Of a stretch of DNA of 29,159 nt, positions 8,274 to 16,580 are shown one piece after another. Positions within the stretch are counted from its first letter, which is position 1. Each line of letters opens with the position of its first letter. The notes under the pieces were generated by a model that was not told the origin of the DNA, did not search any database, and saw only the letters and a list, made by a program, of their open reading frames with translations. Made by a program: the position numbers and the translations under genes. This DNA is from TTA-H9 sp002071415 (GTDB lineage Bacteria; Bacteroidota; Bacteroidia; Bacteroidales; TTA-H9): the NCBI GenBank assembly GCA_035411425.1, contig DAONSX010000027.1:1-29159 (forward strand), read 5' to 3'.

Positions 8274-8831
8274 TTGACAGGGCAAGATAGAATCATTTTA
8301 GGGATAGACCCGGGTACTACTATTATGGGTTATGGTTTGATAGAATGCCAGAAAGGCGAAATAGAGTTATTAACCCTTGGGGTATTGCGTCTTTCCAGGA
8401 TTGCCAATCAGCCGTTAAAATTAAAGAGAATATTCGAACGTACGCTATCACTTATCGATGAATACAAGCCCGATGAGTTGGCCATTGAAGCCCCATTTTA
8501 CGGAAAGAATGTGCAGAGCATGTTAAAATTAGGAAGGGCTCAGGGAGTAGCCATTGCAGCCGCTCTTTACAGAAATATTCCCATCTTTGAATACTCTCCC
8601 AAAAAAATCAAACAATCGGTTACGGGCAATGGTAATGCTTCTAAACAGCAGGTTGCTGCCATGTTAGGTCGTTTGATCACTATAGCAGAAACTCCCGAAT
8701 CTCTCGATGCCACCGATGCCTTGGCCGCCGCAGTTTGTCATTATTTTCAAGATGATCCTCATTCTGAAGTCAAAAAATATACAGGTTGGAAGGCTTTTCT
8801 CAATGATCACCCCGATAGAAGGGAAGATTAA
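8274..8831 (+). CDS. ruvC: Holliday junction resolvase RuvC (TTG start)
   Basis: RuvC is the endonuclease that resolves Holliday junctions with RuvAB. The RNase H-like fold carries its acidic catalytic set here: Asp in ILGIDPGTTIMGYG, Glu in LAIEAPFYGKNVQSM, and the C-terminal Asp pair in DATDALAAAVCHYF. The 185-residue length is normal. No ATG is available. The first in-frame TTG (8250) is inside the -7 promoter box and overlaps the divergent gene, so the TTG at 8274 (MTGQDRIILGID) is the better start, with a leader of about 15 nt. An even later non-canonical start is possible but would cut into the conserved N-terminus. ruvA is not in the window; ruvB is 13 kb away on the opposite strand. 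Confidence 0.92.
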   Translation: MTGQDRIILGIDPGTTIMGYGLIECQKGEIELLTLGVLRLSRIANQPLKLKRIFERTLSLIDEYKPDELAIEAPFYGKNVQSMLKLGRAQGVAIAAALYRNIPIFEYSPKKIKQSVTGNGNASKQQVAAMLGRLITIAETPESLDATDALAAAVCHYFQDDPHSEVKKYTGWKAFLNDHPDRRED

Positions 8832-9038
8832 ATGCCGGATATCGGTGCCTGAAATATGTTGACCGTTTTTGACTTTATAAACTTTTAACTTATCTATCCA
8901 CCATCCTCCCTGTCCCCTCGTCTCCTCGTCTCCCAGTCCCCCCGTCTCGCTTCCTCCTTTTCTCCGGTTTTTCCCATATAAATCCCTTGTTTTTTAAAAT
9001 TTTAGTTTTATCTTTTGAAGGTCTAAATTTTCTAAACC
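8832..9038. other. Non-coding stretch after ruvC, with pyrimidine tract
   Basis: No coding frame is convincing here. The main content is a long C/T-rich plus-strand tract (about 8898-8974) enclosing the 8-bp tandem repeat, followed by AT-rich sequence leading to the start of a dead T9SS gene. A TATCTTTTG sequence at 9009-9017 resembles a -7 box with one extra base. Confidence 0.5.
8908..8947 (+). repeat. Degenerate 8-bp minisatellite, five units
   Basis: Five consecutive octamers fit CCyNGTCy: CCCTGTCC (8908), CCTCGTCT (8916), CCTCGTCT (8924), CCCAGTCC (8932) and CCCCGTCT (8940). The tract is embedded in a longer pyrimidine-only run, which contrasts with the AT-rich surroundings. It is intergenic and lies upstream of a pseudogene. 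Confidence 0.75.
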
Positions 9039-9776
9039 ATGAAGAGCAAGATTCTAAAAAAAATTTTGTATTTGTTGAAAAATTTTTATCTTTGGGGGGT
9101 TACCTTTTGCCCTCAAAAATGATTAATGTATATATAATAAGATGTTTTGAATTTACATAATATTTTATATGAATCTTATCTTGGAGCAAAAGATACGGTA
9201 GATTATCCCGCATATATAAATAATATTTCATATATCGAAGCAAACAGGATTTTTGTGGATTTACGAAAAACCAAGACTACAATACCTTATTTTCATCAAA
9301 GCCCTCATGGTATTGTATCGCCATGTTAAATGATACGCTCGGATTGGAATGGCAAAGGTTTTATGGAGCAAATGTATATTATGGCCTTTGGGATATCCTA
9401 GCGACCAGTGACGGTGGGTGTTTGCTGGGAGGAACTCAATATGAATGGTGGAATAATGATTACCACCAAGAAATCGTATCTATCAAAACCGATTCCTTAG
9501 GGTTGATTCCATCATCAGATGAAGGGGTAAGAATACTCGTCCCACGATGCCATAGTGTATCCCAATCCCGTCAAGGATTATCAAATCATCGAAAGCGGGC
9601 CTCAGATTAGCGAAGCCATTTTGCTCTACAATTTGTCAGGTAAGCTCGTGTTACGCAGCTGGCTACAAACCCAAACACAACGGCTCTCCACTTCATTTCT
9701 ACCTTCTGAATTGTATTTATGGAATATCCAATATCACGGCAAAACCATAGAGCAGGGGAAATGGACGAAGGAGTAA
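9039..9776 (+). pseudogene. Decayed T9SS-secreted protein gene with remnant sorting domain
   Basis: Pieces of one secreted protein are readable in successive frames. An ATG at 9039 gives a signal-peptide-like start (MKSKILKKILYLL...VTFCPQK) that stops at 9122. A second frame from 9147 reads YLGAKDTVDYPAY and stops near 9329. From about 9290 another frame reads SWYCIAMLNDTLGLEWQRFYG and LWDILATSDGGCLLGGTQYE, resembling beta-rich repeat proteins of Bacteroidota. Near 9521-9545 the frame shifts again into AIVYPNPVKDYQIIESG, a type A T9SS C-terminal sorting domain (YPNP ... NLSGKLV ... ELYLWNIQYHGK) ending at 9776. Family members are far longer, so a large internal deletion as well as frameshifts is likely. 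The overall reading is confident; the exact indel sites are not. Confidence 0.75.
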
Positions 9777-9965
9777 TGGTTGGAGCCTTCGAATAAGATA
9801 ATTCTCACTACAGTATTCGCAGGTGAATTTTCCTGAAGCTAAATGCTCCGCTAATCTAGCCATATTTCTAACTATTCCCATATTTTCAATGATAGAAGAT
9901 GCAAAGCCAAAAATTTGTAGTATTTTTTCGATAATTTTGCAAAAATTCCGAAAATCGTCAGATGA
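9717..9965 (-). other. Unexplained minus-strand open frame (gene relic or small gene)
   Basis: The minus strand is open from 9965 to the stop at 9719-9717 (82 codons). From the only ATG (9881) it gives 54 aa. The sequence is protein-like, with FCKIIEKILQIFGFASS, then NMARLAEHLASGKF and a CEYC pair reminiscent of half a zinc site. A stop at 9968-9966 closes the frame upstream. It overlaps the rbfA promoter and, antisense, the end of the T9SS pseudogene. I do not recognise the family. It could be the surviving part of a gene whose remainder was lost, or chance. Confidence 0.25.
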
Positions 9966-10011
9966 TTAAAAATGATCTAAGCCAAAGCTTATTGAACAGG
10001 GAAGTTAGAAA
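9777..10011. other. Upstream region of rbfA
   Basis: Between the dead T9SS gene and rbfA. It contains the rbfA -7 box at 9932-9939 and the unexplained minus-strand open frame described separately. No plus-strand gene is visible. Confidence 0.5.
9932..9939 (+). promoter_or_regulatory. -7 promoter element for the rbfA operon
   Basis: TAATTTTG is an exact TAnnTTTG match, 73 bases upstream of the rbfA ATG. Predicted start near 9945 with a leader of about 67 nt. Confidence 0.5.
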
Positions 10012-10347
10012 ATGGAAAAGACAAGATTGGAAAAGGTAGCCAGGCTCATACAAAAGGAAATGAGTCTTATGCTGCAGGATGCTGTCCCTTATACAGGAGG
10101 AGGCATACTTACGGTAACCCGTGTAAGTGTTACACCCGATTTGCAGATTGCACGTATCCACATTAGTATATTTGGTCTGCCCGATAAGAAAGCCGCTCTC
10201 GAACAGCTCAAATTGCACGGGCCAGAATTACGCTATCAGCTTGGAGTCAAAATCAGGCATCAGGTACGTATCATCCCTCAACTTCAATTTTTTCTCGACG
10301 ATAGTTTAGATTATATTGAACGCATTGATAAACTTTTGAACCAATAA
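10012..10347 (+). CDS. rbfA: 30S ribosome-binding factor A
   Basis: RbfA binds the immature 30S subunit and assists 16S rRNA 5'-end maturation and cold adaptation. The 111-residue protein begins with the family N-terminus TRLEKVARLIQKEMSLMLQD and continues with the KH-type core ILTVTRVSVTPDLQIARIHIS. It ends with LRYQLGVKIRHQVRIIPQLQFFLDDSLDYIERIDKLL, whose VRIIPQLQFFLDDS part is the typical RbfA tail (V-R-x-x-P-x-L-x-F-x-x-D). Length is normal. It heads an operon: the methyltransferase starts 5 bases after its stop. rbfA next to a LolC/E-type permease is a familiar Bacteroidota arrangement. Confidence 0.95.
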   Translation: MEKTRLEKVARLIQKEMSLMLQDAVPYTGGGILTVTRVSVTPDLQIARIHISIFGLPDKKAALEQLKLHGPELRYQLGVKIRHQVRIIPQLQFFLDDSLDYIERIDKLLNQ

Positions 10348-10352
10348 ACCTT

Positions 10353-11180
10353 ATGCAATACGACCCGATTAAATCGGATTTGGGAAGGTTTTTCAATCGA
10401 ACTCCTCGCTTACGCATTCTTTTTTACCGATTGTTGAACTTACTTTTATTACGTACCTGGCATGTAAAAAAAGAGCTTCGAATTTGGGAATCGCAACATC
10501 GAGAAACGGCCAAGATACTTGATGCAGGCATGGGCTTCGGGCAATATTCCTATCTTCTGGCTCAACATCACCCCAATTGGGAAATCCTGGGGGTAGATAT
10601 TAAAGACGATCAGGTAGATGACTGTAATACCTTCTTTAGAAAAGCAGGATTGAAAAATGCCAGATTCGAAGTGGCTGATCTCGAAAGATTTTCTTCACCT
10701 CCTTTATTCGACCTCATTTTATCGATTGACGTGATGGAGCATATTCCAAACGATGAGGCTGTCTTTCAGAATTTCTTTCATGCCTTAAAACCCGGAGGAA
10801 TGCTTCTGATCTCAACACCAAGCGATCAAGGCGGCTCCGATGTTCACCCTCACGATGAGGATATCTCTGAGAATGCCAGCCATTCCTTTATAGGTGAACA
10901 TGTAAGAGATGGCTACAATATCCTTATGATTCAGAAAAAACTAAGGGAAGCAGGATTTTCATGCACCGAAGCCTATTACACTTATGGCAAACCAGGAAAA
11001 ATTTCATGGAATCTTTCCATGAAATACCCTATCGTTATGCTCAATCTCAGTAAATTATTCTTCATTCTTCTTCCATTTTACTATTTGATCGCTTTTCCGT
11101 TTGCACTTTTGCTGAATCAAATGGACATAAGTCGAAAGCATTCCAGCGGAACGGGATTGATTGTCAAGGCCTGGAAATAA
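10353..11180 (+). CDS. Class I SAM-dependent methyltransferase with hydrophobic C-terminal segment
   Basis: A 275-residue Rossmann-fold methyltransferase. Motif I is ILDAGMGFGQYSYLLA, followed by an acidic ribose-binding residue in ILGVDIKDDQ. Later motifs are VADLERFSSPPLFDLILSIDVMEHI and LKPGGMLLISTP. Near residues 225-255 a strongly hydrophobic stretch (KLFFILLPFYYLIAFPFALLL) suggests membrane association, which would fit a lipid, quinone or glycolipid substrate. It lies 5 bases after rbfA and 13 bases before the permease, so all three are co-transcribed. The methylated substrate is unknown. Generic UbiE/UbiG-like annotation would be no more informative. Confidence 0.88.
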   Translation: MQYDPIKSDLGRFFNRTPRLRILFYRLLNLLLLRTWHVKKELRIWESQHRETAKILDAGMGFGQYSYLLAQHHPNWEILGVDIKDDQVDDCNTFFRKAGLKNARFEVADLERFSSPPLFDLILSIDVMEHIPNDEAVFQNFFHALKPGGMLLISTPSDQGGSDVHPHDEDISENASHSFIGEHVRDGYNILMIQKKLREAGFSCTEAYYTYGKPGKISWNLSMKYPIVMLNLSKLFFILLPFYYLIAFPFALLLNQMDISRKHSSGTGLIVKAWK

Positions 11181-11193
11181 ATATGAGGAAGGT

Positions 11194-12435
11194 ATGAAGC
11201 TGCCCATTTCTATATCTTTGAGGTATTTATTAGGCAAAAAAACTCACCATGCCATTAATTTTGTTTCGGGGATATCTGTAGCAGGCATATTAACCGGGAC
11301 CGCTGCTCTGGTTATCATCCTTTCGGTTTTCAATGGCTTTCAGCAGGTAATTCAAAGTCTCTATAACGTTTTCGATCCCGATATTAAAATCACGGCAGTG
11401 AAAGGAAAGGTATTCAAACCCAACGAAGACATCAAGAACAGAATTTCTTCTATGGCAGGCGTTGCAGGTATAAGTGAAACCATCGAAGACAATGCTTTAT
11501 TCCGATATAGAAATCATCAACATATTGGTTTGATCAAAGGAGTCGATCAGACCTACCCGCTGTTCTCTCATCTTAGAGAAAAAATTCTTCAAGGTGAATT
11601 CGTACTGAGCGATTCAACGGGTCCTTATGCGGTTGTGGGAGCGGGAGTAGCCTATTATTTGAATATGGGTTTAGACGATGCGTTCTATCCCCTCGAGGTA
11701 TTTGTTCCTTCCCGAAAATCGAATCTATCGGCTTTATTTTCGGAAGAAGCCTTCAACTCACTTGCTATCAGACCTTCTGCATTGTTTAGCGTACAACAGG
11801 ATTTCGATATTTCCTACGTAATTACTCCCCTTTCATTTGCGCGGAAGTTACTGGAATATTCAACAGAGGTGAGTGCTTTTGAAGTCTATTTAAAACCAAA
11901 TGCCGACATAAAATCTATACAAAAGAAGATTTCGGAGATGATGGGTTCGGGGTTCAAAGTTGCCAATCGCTACGAACAGCAAGCTTCGTTATATAAAATC
12001 ATGCGAACCGAAAAATATGCTATTTTCATTATCCTTGCCTTTATTTTGATTGTGGCCACATTTACGCTTATCGGTTCGCTTTCGATGGTTATTTCCGAAA
12101 AACAAAGAGACATAGCTATTTTCATGGCCATGGGAGCTCCTACATCCTATATTCGGAAAGTATTTCTATATCAAGGATTATGGATTAGTGTAGCTGGAGG
12201 CATAGGGGGTACACTGCTGGGAGCCTTCATTTGCTTTTTACAGCAAACTTTCGGATTCGTCAAGATCAACACTAGCGGAAGTTCATTCGTTATTAGTCAA
12301 TACCCCGTTGAAATGCAGGGAATGGACTTTTTAGTGGTTTTCGTCTTCGTTGTGATTATTGGGATAATCGCCTCATGGATTCCAGCAAGAAAAAGTACTC
12401 AAAAATCATTCATTGCTTATCTGAGAGTCGAATAA
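11194..12435 (+). CDS. LolC/LolE-like lipoprotein-releasing ABC permease (FtsX/MacB fold)
   Basis: A 413-residue inner-membrane permease. The N-terminus ISLRYLLGKKTHHAINFVSGISVAGI, with the following hydrophobic helix and SVFNGFQQVIQSLYNVFDPDIKI, is the LolC/E signature. A large periplasmic domain spans about residues 50-260, and three helices near the C-terminus include IAIFMAMGAPTSYIRKVFLYQG (coupling-helix region). It would take outer-membrane lipoproteins from the inner membrane for transfer to LolA, with a LolD-type ATPase encoded elsewhere. I use the ATG at 11194, 13 bases after the methyltransferase stop, rather than an in-frame TTG at 11161 that overlaps it. Bacteroidota often carry a single such permease that may act as a homodimer (LolF-like); this one cannot be assigned to C or E. 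Confidence 0.9.
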   Translation: MKLPISISLRYLLGKKTHHAINFVSGISVAGILTGTAALVIILSVFNGFQQVIQSLYNVFDPDIKITAVKGKVFKPNEDIKNRISSMAGVAGISETIEDNALFRYRNHQHIGLIKGVDQTYPLFSHLREKILQGEFVLSDSTGPYAVVGAGVAYYLNMGLDDAFYPLEVFVPSRKSNLSALFSEEAFNSLAIRPSALFSVQQDFDISYVITPLSFARKLLEYSTEVSAFEVYLKPNADIKSIQKKISEMMGSGFKVANRYEQQASLYKIMRTEKYAIFIILAFILIVATFTLIGSLSMVISEKQRDIAIFMAMGAPTSYIRKVFLYQGLWISVAGGIGGTLLGAFICFLQQTFGFVKINTSGSSFVISQYPVEMQGMDFLVVFVFVVIIGIIASWIPARKSTQKSFIAYLRVE

Positions 12436-12500
12436 CATTTCATTTCTAAAAAAATGATTTTCATCGCATACATTACATTAACATACCGAAGAAATAGTAC

Positions 12501-12508
12501 TAATTTTG
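12501..12508 (+). promoter_or_regulatory. -7 promoter element for the first C25 peptidase gene
   Basis: TAATTTTG, an exact TAnnTTTG match 49 bases before the ATG at 12557. Predicted start near 12514, leader about 42 nt. It shows that the protease gene has its own promoter and need not depend on the rbfA operon. Confidence 0.6.
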
Positions 12509-12556
12509 CGCAAGAAATTCTCGAAGTGAACTCAAGAAATCAATTCCATTTTACCA

Positions 12557-15500
12557 ATGAAAAACAAAATTTTTACACAGTTTAGCTTTTTGCTGCTTTT
12601 CTTGCCCTTATGCATGTTTAGCCAGCAAATCACCATTCATCCAGGGGGAGAAAATGCTTTTAAGGTGTTAACGAGCGATTACAATGCTTTTTTATTCAGC
12701 AATCAGCTCCACACCATTTCCTGGTATTCGGTGAGCACTTCGCAAGGAGATTTCACCGAAATTGCCATACCTGGTTATGGATTCAGCAACATTGTTGGTT
12801 GTCCCAAGGTACCGGTTATCAAAAAATTAATCGAAGTTCCACTGGGAGCCAAAACCGAAGTTAAGACGATTCAGGTTGAGTACAAGGAAATACCCTTAGA
12901 ACAATATGGGATTACCCATCCTTTAATTCCAGCTCAGCCTCCTGTATCTAAACAGGACGATCCACTCACCGTTCCTTTTGTATATGATGCGGAGGTTTAT
13001 TCGAGAGACGAATTTCTCTATGGAGAAATGGTACGTATAGAAGAAGCTGGCATGCTTCGTTCGGTCAACATTGCCAACCTCGAATTTTATCCCATTCAGT
13101 ACAACCCCGTGAAAAATGTCTTACGCGTAGTAGCTTCGGCCAAGATTCAAATCTCTTTCAAAGAGGCTCAAATCAGACAAAGTATCGATCTGAAAAAAAA
13201 GAATTATTCTCCTTATTTTGAGACCTCCTATAGCCAAATCATCAACTATCAGCCTCTGGCTACCGATGAACTGATTACCAGTTGTCCGGTAACTTATGTC
13301 ATCATATCCGATCCTATGTTTCAACTGGCGCTTCAGCCTTTTATAGAATGGAAAACCAAGAAAGGATTCCAGGTGATTGCAGGCTATACCAACAATCCGA
13401 ATATAGGTAATACCACTACCTCTATCAAGAATTACCTTGCCAATCTATACAATAATCCTCCTGCAGGATATATGCCTCCTAGTTTTATTCTACTTGTTGG
13501 TGATGTGACTCAAATTCCGGCCTTCAATGGAACAACAGGAAGTCACGCTACCGATTTGCGCTATGCCGAATACACGGGTGACAATCTGCCCGAGGTTTAT
13601 TATGGAAGGTTTTCGGCAAATAATCTGAATGAATTACAACCCCAAATTGATAAAACTTTACAATATGAACAATATTCCTTCCCTTCCGAGAATTTTTTGG
13701 GCGAAGCGGTAATGATAGCAGGTGATGATGCTGGCCATATGACATATAGCAACGGGCAAATCACCTATGGAACAACAAATTATTTCAATCTTCAGCATGG
13801 TATCCTGTCTCATACTTATTTTCAACCCGAACCTACTGGCGGTAACTATTCGCAAAACATCATTCAAAATATTTCGAACGGTGTAGGATATGCCAACTAT
13901 ACGGCACATTGCAGTGCTTCGGGATGGGCAAATCCAAGTTTTACTATTTCGAACATTCCTTCCTTACAAAATCAAGATAAATACCCATTGATGGTAGGAA
14001 ACTGTTGTCAATCCTCCATGTACAACACCACCTGTTTTGCAGAAGAAATCGTAAGAGCCGCCAATAAGGGTGCTGTGGGGTATATTGGTGGGTCCGACTA
14101 CACTTATTGGGATGAGGATTACTGGTGGGGATGTGGTTTCAAAACCGTTTCGACCAATCCTCCTTATGATCCCAATCATCTGGGAGCTTACGACGTAACC
14201 TTCCATGATCATGGAGAACCTAGTAGTAGCTGGTATGTTACTCAGGGACAGATGTTTGTAGGCGGAAACATGGCCGTACAACAGTCCAATTCCAGCATGA
14301 AAGCATACTACTGGGAAATTTATTGCCTGATGGGCGATCCCTCCCTGATGATCTATTATGGAATCCCTCAACCCATTGCTGCAAATTATCAAAATACATT
14401 GCTCATCGGTACAGATAATCTCACCATTACTACCGAGCAGTATGCCTATGCAGCTCTCTCTTTCGAAGGAAATCTGCTTGCGACGGGTATGGCTGAAGCC
14501 AATGGCACTATAACTCTTAATTTTTCTCCACTCACAAATGTTGGAAATGCTACTCTTATCATTACTAAACAAAACCGTAAACCTCACATTGGCACTATAC
14601 AGGTAATCCCCGCTACAGGTCCTTATCTGATCGTACAGAACTTTACTGTGAATGATTCATTAGGCAACAACAATGGACATGCCGATTATGGAGAAGATGT
14701 CTTCTTGAATGTTACTTACAAAAATGTAGGTGTTCAGTCAGCTGTGAATGCCACATCAAATCTCTTTACGGCTGATACGAATGTCATACTGACTGATACT
14801 TCTTGTTTTATGCAAATCGTTGAGCCAAATTCCACTTTCGTTGTTCGCAATGCTTTCAGAATCAACATTAAACCGAAAGTTGATGATCAATATAATGTTC
14901 CTCTCACGTTTAGCACTTTTGATACAGCCAATATCTGGAACACCAATAAATACTTGAAGCTCTATGCACCTATTCTTGAAATTGGAAATCTTATTATCGA
15001 CGATGGGATTACAGGCAACGGAAATGGAGTAATTGACCCAGGTGAAACTGTCAACCTCATATTGCAAGTTTCGAACACTGGTGGAGCAGTAGCCCTTAAT
15101 GCAAAATGCTCTATTGATATCGATTCTTTGTATTCGAACTACTTAATGGCTTTAAATCCACTGGTAAATTTGGGTGAAGTTGGAATTGGAGAGAACAAAC
15201 AAGCCTTTTTCTCCGTTATGGCCAATATTATCACTCCCCCCAATACTACCTTACCTTTGATCTTTAAATTCACTGCTGGACAAATGAATCAATATGAAGC
15301 AGAAAATACCAAAGAAGTCATTATAGGCGGACCCGCAACAATTTTAATGACGAATGGTTCAACAAACACCTGTAATGGTGCATTTTATGATTCAGGAGGG
15401 CCTAATGCTGATTATAGTAACAATGAAAACTATGTATTGACATTTTATCCTGGCATTCCTGGAGCAAAAGTAAAAATCTCGTTCAATTCATTCAATGTTG

Positions 15501-16441
15501 AACAAAACTCTGACTGTAGTTGGGATTATCTGCAGATTTACAATGGAACCTCTACCTCTGCTCCATTAGTAGGTACATATTGTGGTACTACTAATCCACC
15601 GGCATATACAGCCAACAACGTTGACGGGGTAATAACCATAAAATTCAAATCGGATGGTGTAATTTCCAAGCCAGGGTGGTCGGCTAATATATCCTGTATT
15701 GGAGGCAACCTTACTACAATTGCTTCGGCATTCCCTCCCGAAATTTGCGAAGGAGCTTCTACACAGCTAGGAACTTTGACACAAGGTGGCACAGGAAATT
15801 ATTCCTACATCTGGCATCCAGGAATTTATCTTAACGACTCCACCCTTGCTACTCCAACCGCTAATCCTCCTGCCTCAACCGAATTTACGGTCGAAGTATT
15901 CGACGGAACCTCAACTGCTAACGCCTCAACAACTGTTACTGTTCACCCTTTGCCCGAAACCCCCACTATTATCTTACAGGGGAATATGCTGGTTTCAAGC
16001 TCTCCATCAGGGAATCAATGGAATAATGAAAACGGCCCTATTTTAGGAGCTACCGAACAGAACTTTATCCCAACCGAAACTGGAACCTACTATACCATAG
16101 TAACCAGTGAATTTGGATGTGTTTCTTCACCCAGCAATTCACTTTATGTCGAAGTAGTGGGAATAACAAAAATTCCACAGGATGCTTTCTTCCTTGTCTT
16201 TCCAAATCCTTTCAGCAATCTTTTGAATATCTCCTATACCTTACAAAATTCAACTGAAGTAAAGATCGAAATCCTCAACTCCCTGGGACAAACCATTGCT
16301 AATCCACTTATTGAACAAAAATCAGAAGCCGGATCGTATCAAATTCAATTGAACACCACCTCCTTCAAGCCTGGAATCTATTACATACGATTTACAACAG
16401 GAACCAGTTCAATTGTGGTTAAAGCCCTCTTAATGAAATAA
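12557..16441 (+). CDS. T9SS-secreted C25 (gingipain, Kgp-like) cysteine peptidase with CUB domain
   Basis: A 1294-residue predicted extracellular or surface protease. Residues 1-23 are a signal peptide ending FSQQ. A gingipain-type propeptide follows (about 25-230), then the C25 catalytic domain (about 240-610). The catalytic His is 451 in NYTAHCSASGW, and the catalytic Cys is in GNCC (483-484), within the Kgp-like stretch KYPLMVGNCC...CFAEEIVRA. Next come Ig-like regions with two Asp/Asn/Gly-rich motifs (SLGNNNGHADYGE, GNGNGVIDPGE), a CUB domain (about 925-1046, with paired Cys), and a PKD-like region (about 1060-1135). The type A sorting domain (about 1211-1294) starts with FPNPFSN and ends GIYYIRF...LLMK. 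It is followed by an intrinsic terminator and a paralogue. Specificity (Lys, Arg or other) cannot be inferred. The residue after the catalytic His is Cys rather than the usual Gly. Confidence 0.93.
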   Translation: MKNKIFTQFSFLLLFLPLCMFSQQITIHPGGENAFKVLTSDYNAFLFSNQLHTISWYSVSTSQGDFTEIAIPGYGFSNIVGCPKVPVIKKLIEVPLGAKTEVKTIQVEYKEIPLEQYGITHPLIPAQPPVSKQDDPLTVPFVYDAEVYSRDEFLYGEMVRIEEAGMLRSVNIANLEFYPIQYNPVKNVLRVVASAKIQISFKEAQIRQSIDLKKKNYSPYFETSYSQIINYQPLATDELITSCPVTYVIISDPMFQLALQPFIEWKTKKGFQVIAGYTNNPNIGNTTTSIKNYLANLYNNPPAGYMPPSFILLVGDVTQIPAFNGTTGSHATDLRYAEYTGDNLPEVYYGRFSANNLNELQPQIDKTLQYEQYSFPSENFLGEAVMIAGDDAGHMTYSNGQITYGTTNYFNLQHGILSHTYFQPEPTGGNYSQNIIQNISNGVGYANYTAHCSASGWANPSFTISNIPSLQNQDKYPLMVGNCCQSSMYNTTCFAEEIVRAANKGAVGYIGGSDYTYWDEDYWWGCGFKTVSTNPPYDPNHLGAYDVTFHDHGEPSSSWYVTQGQMFVGGNMAVQQSNSSMKAYYWEIYCLMGDPSLMIYYGIPQPIAANYQNTLLIGTDNLTITTEQYAYAALSFEGNLLATGMAEANGTITLNFSPLTNVGNATLIITKQNRKPHIGTIQVIPATGPYLIVQNFTVNDSLGNNNGHADYGEDVFLNVTYKNVGVQSAVNATSNLFTADTNVILTDTSCFMQIVEPNSTFVVRNAFRINIKPKVDDQYNVPLTFSTFDTANIWNTNKYLKLYAPILEIGNLIIDDGITGNGNGVIDPGETVNLILQVSNTGGAVALNAKCSIDIDSLYSNYLMALNPLVNLGEVGIGENKQAFFSVMANIITPPNTTLPLIFKFTAGQMNQYEAENTKEVIIGGPATILMTNGSTNTCNGAFYDSGGPNADYSNNENYVLTFYPGIPGAKVKISFNSFNVEQNSDCSWDYLQIYNGTSTSAPLVGTYCGTTNPPAYTANNVDGVITIKFKSDGVISKPGWSANISCIGGNLTTIASAFPPEICEGASTQLGTLTQGGTGNYSYIWHPGIYLNDSTLATPTANPPASTEFTVEVFDGTSTANASTTVTVHPLPETPTIILQGNMLVSSSPSGNQWNNENGPILGATEQNFIPTETGTYYTIVTSEFGCVSSPSNSLYVEVVGITKIPQDAFFLVFPNPFSNLLNISYTLQNSTEVKIEILNSLGQTIANPLIEQKSEAGSYQIQLNTTSFKPGIYYIRFTTGTSSIVVKALLMK

Positions 16442-16461
16442 TCCTACAAACTTTACCTTTT

Positions 16462-16492
16462 AAAACCCTGAGATCCATTCTCGGGGTTTTTT
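16462..16492 (+). terminator. Intrinsic terminator after the first C25 peptidase
   Basis: A 12-bp stem pairs 16462-16473 with 16479-16490 (one T-G wobble), with a 5-base loop and a T-run at 16487-16492. It begins 20 bases after the stop codon, so the two protease genes are separate transcription units. Confidence 0.88.
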
Positions 16493-16528
16493 ATTCCCTA
16501 ATGTTTTCAAAAATTAACAGGATTAATG

Positions 16529-16536
16529 TAAATTTG
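16529..16536 (+). promoter_or_regulatory. -7 promoter element for the second C25 peptidase gene
   Basis: TAAATTTG, an exact TAnnTTTG match 45 bases before the ATG at 16581 and downstream of the terminator. Predicted leader about 38 nt. Confidence 0.6.
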
Positions 16537-16580
16537 TCGAATGAAATTTTTTTAAACTGAATTACCAAACTTTACACCCC

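Noticed and set aside
11161..11193. TTG start of the LolC/E-like permease overlapping the methyltransferase
   Set aside because: An ATG at 11194 sits directly before the conserved family N-terminus and leaves a normal 13-base gap.
13121..15792. Several minus-strand open frames within the first protease gene
   Set aside because: They are shadows of a strongly supported coding frame; none has recognisable domain content.
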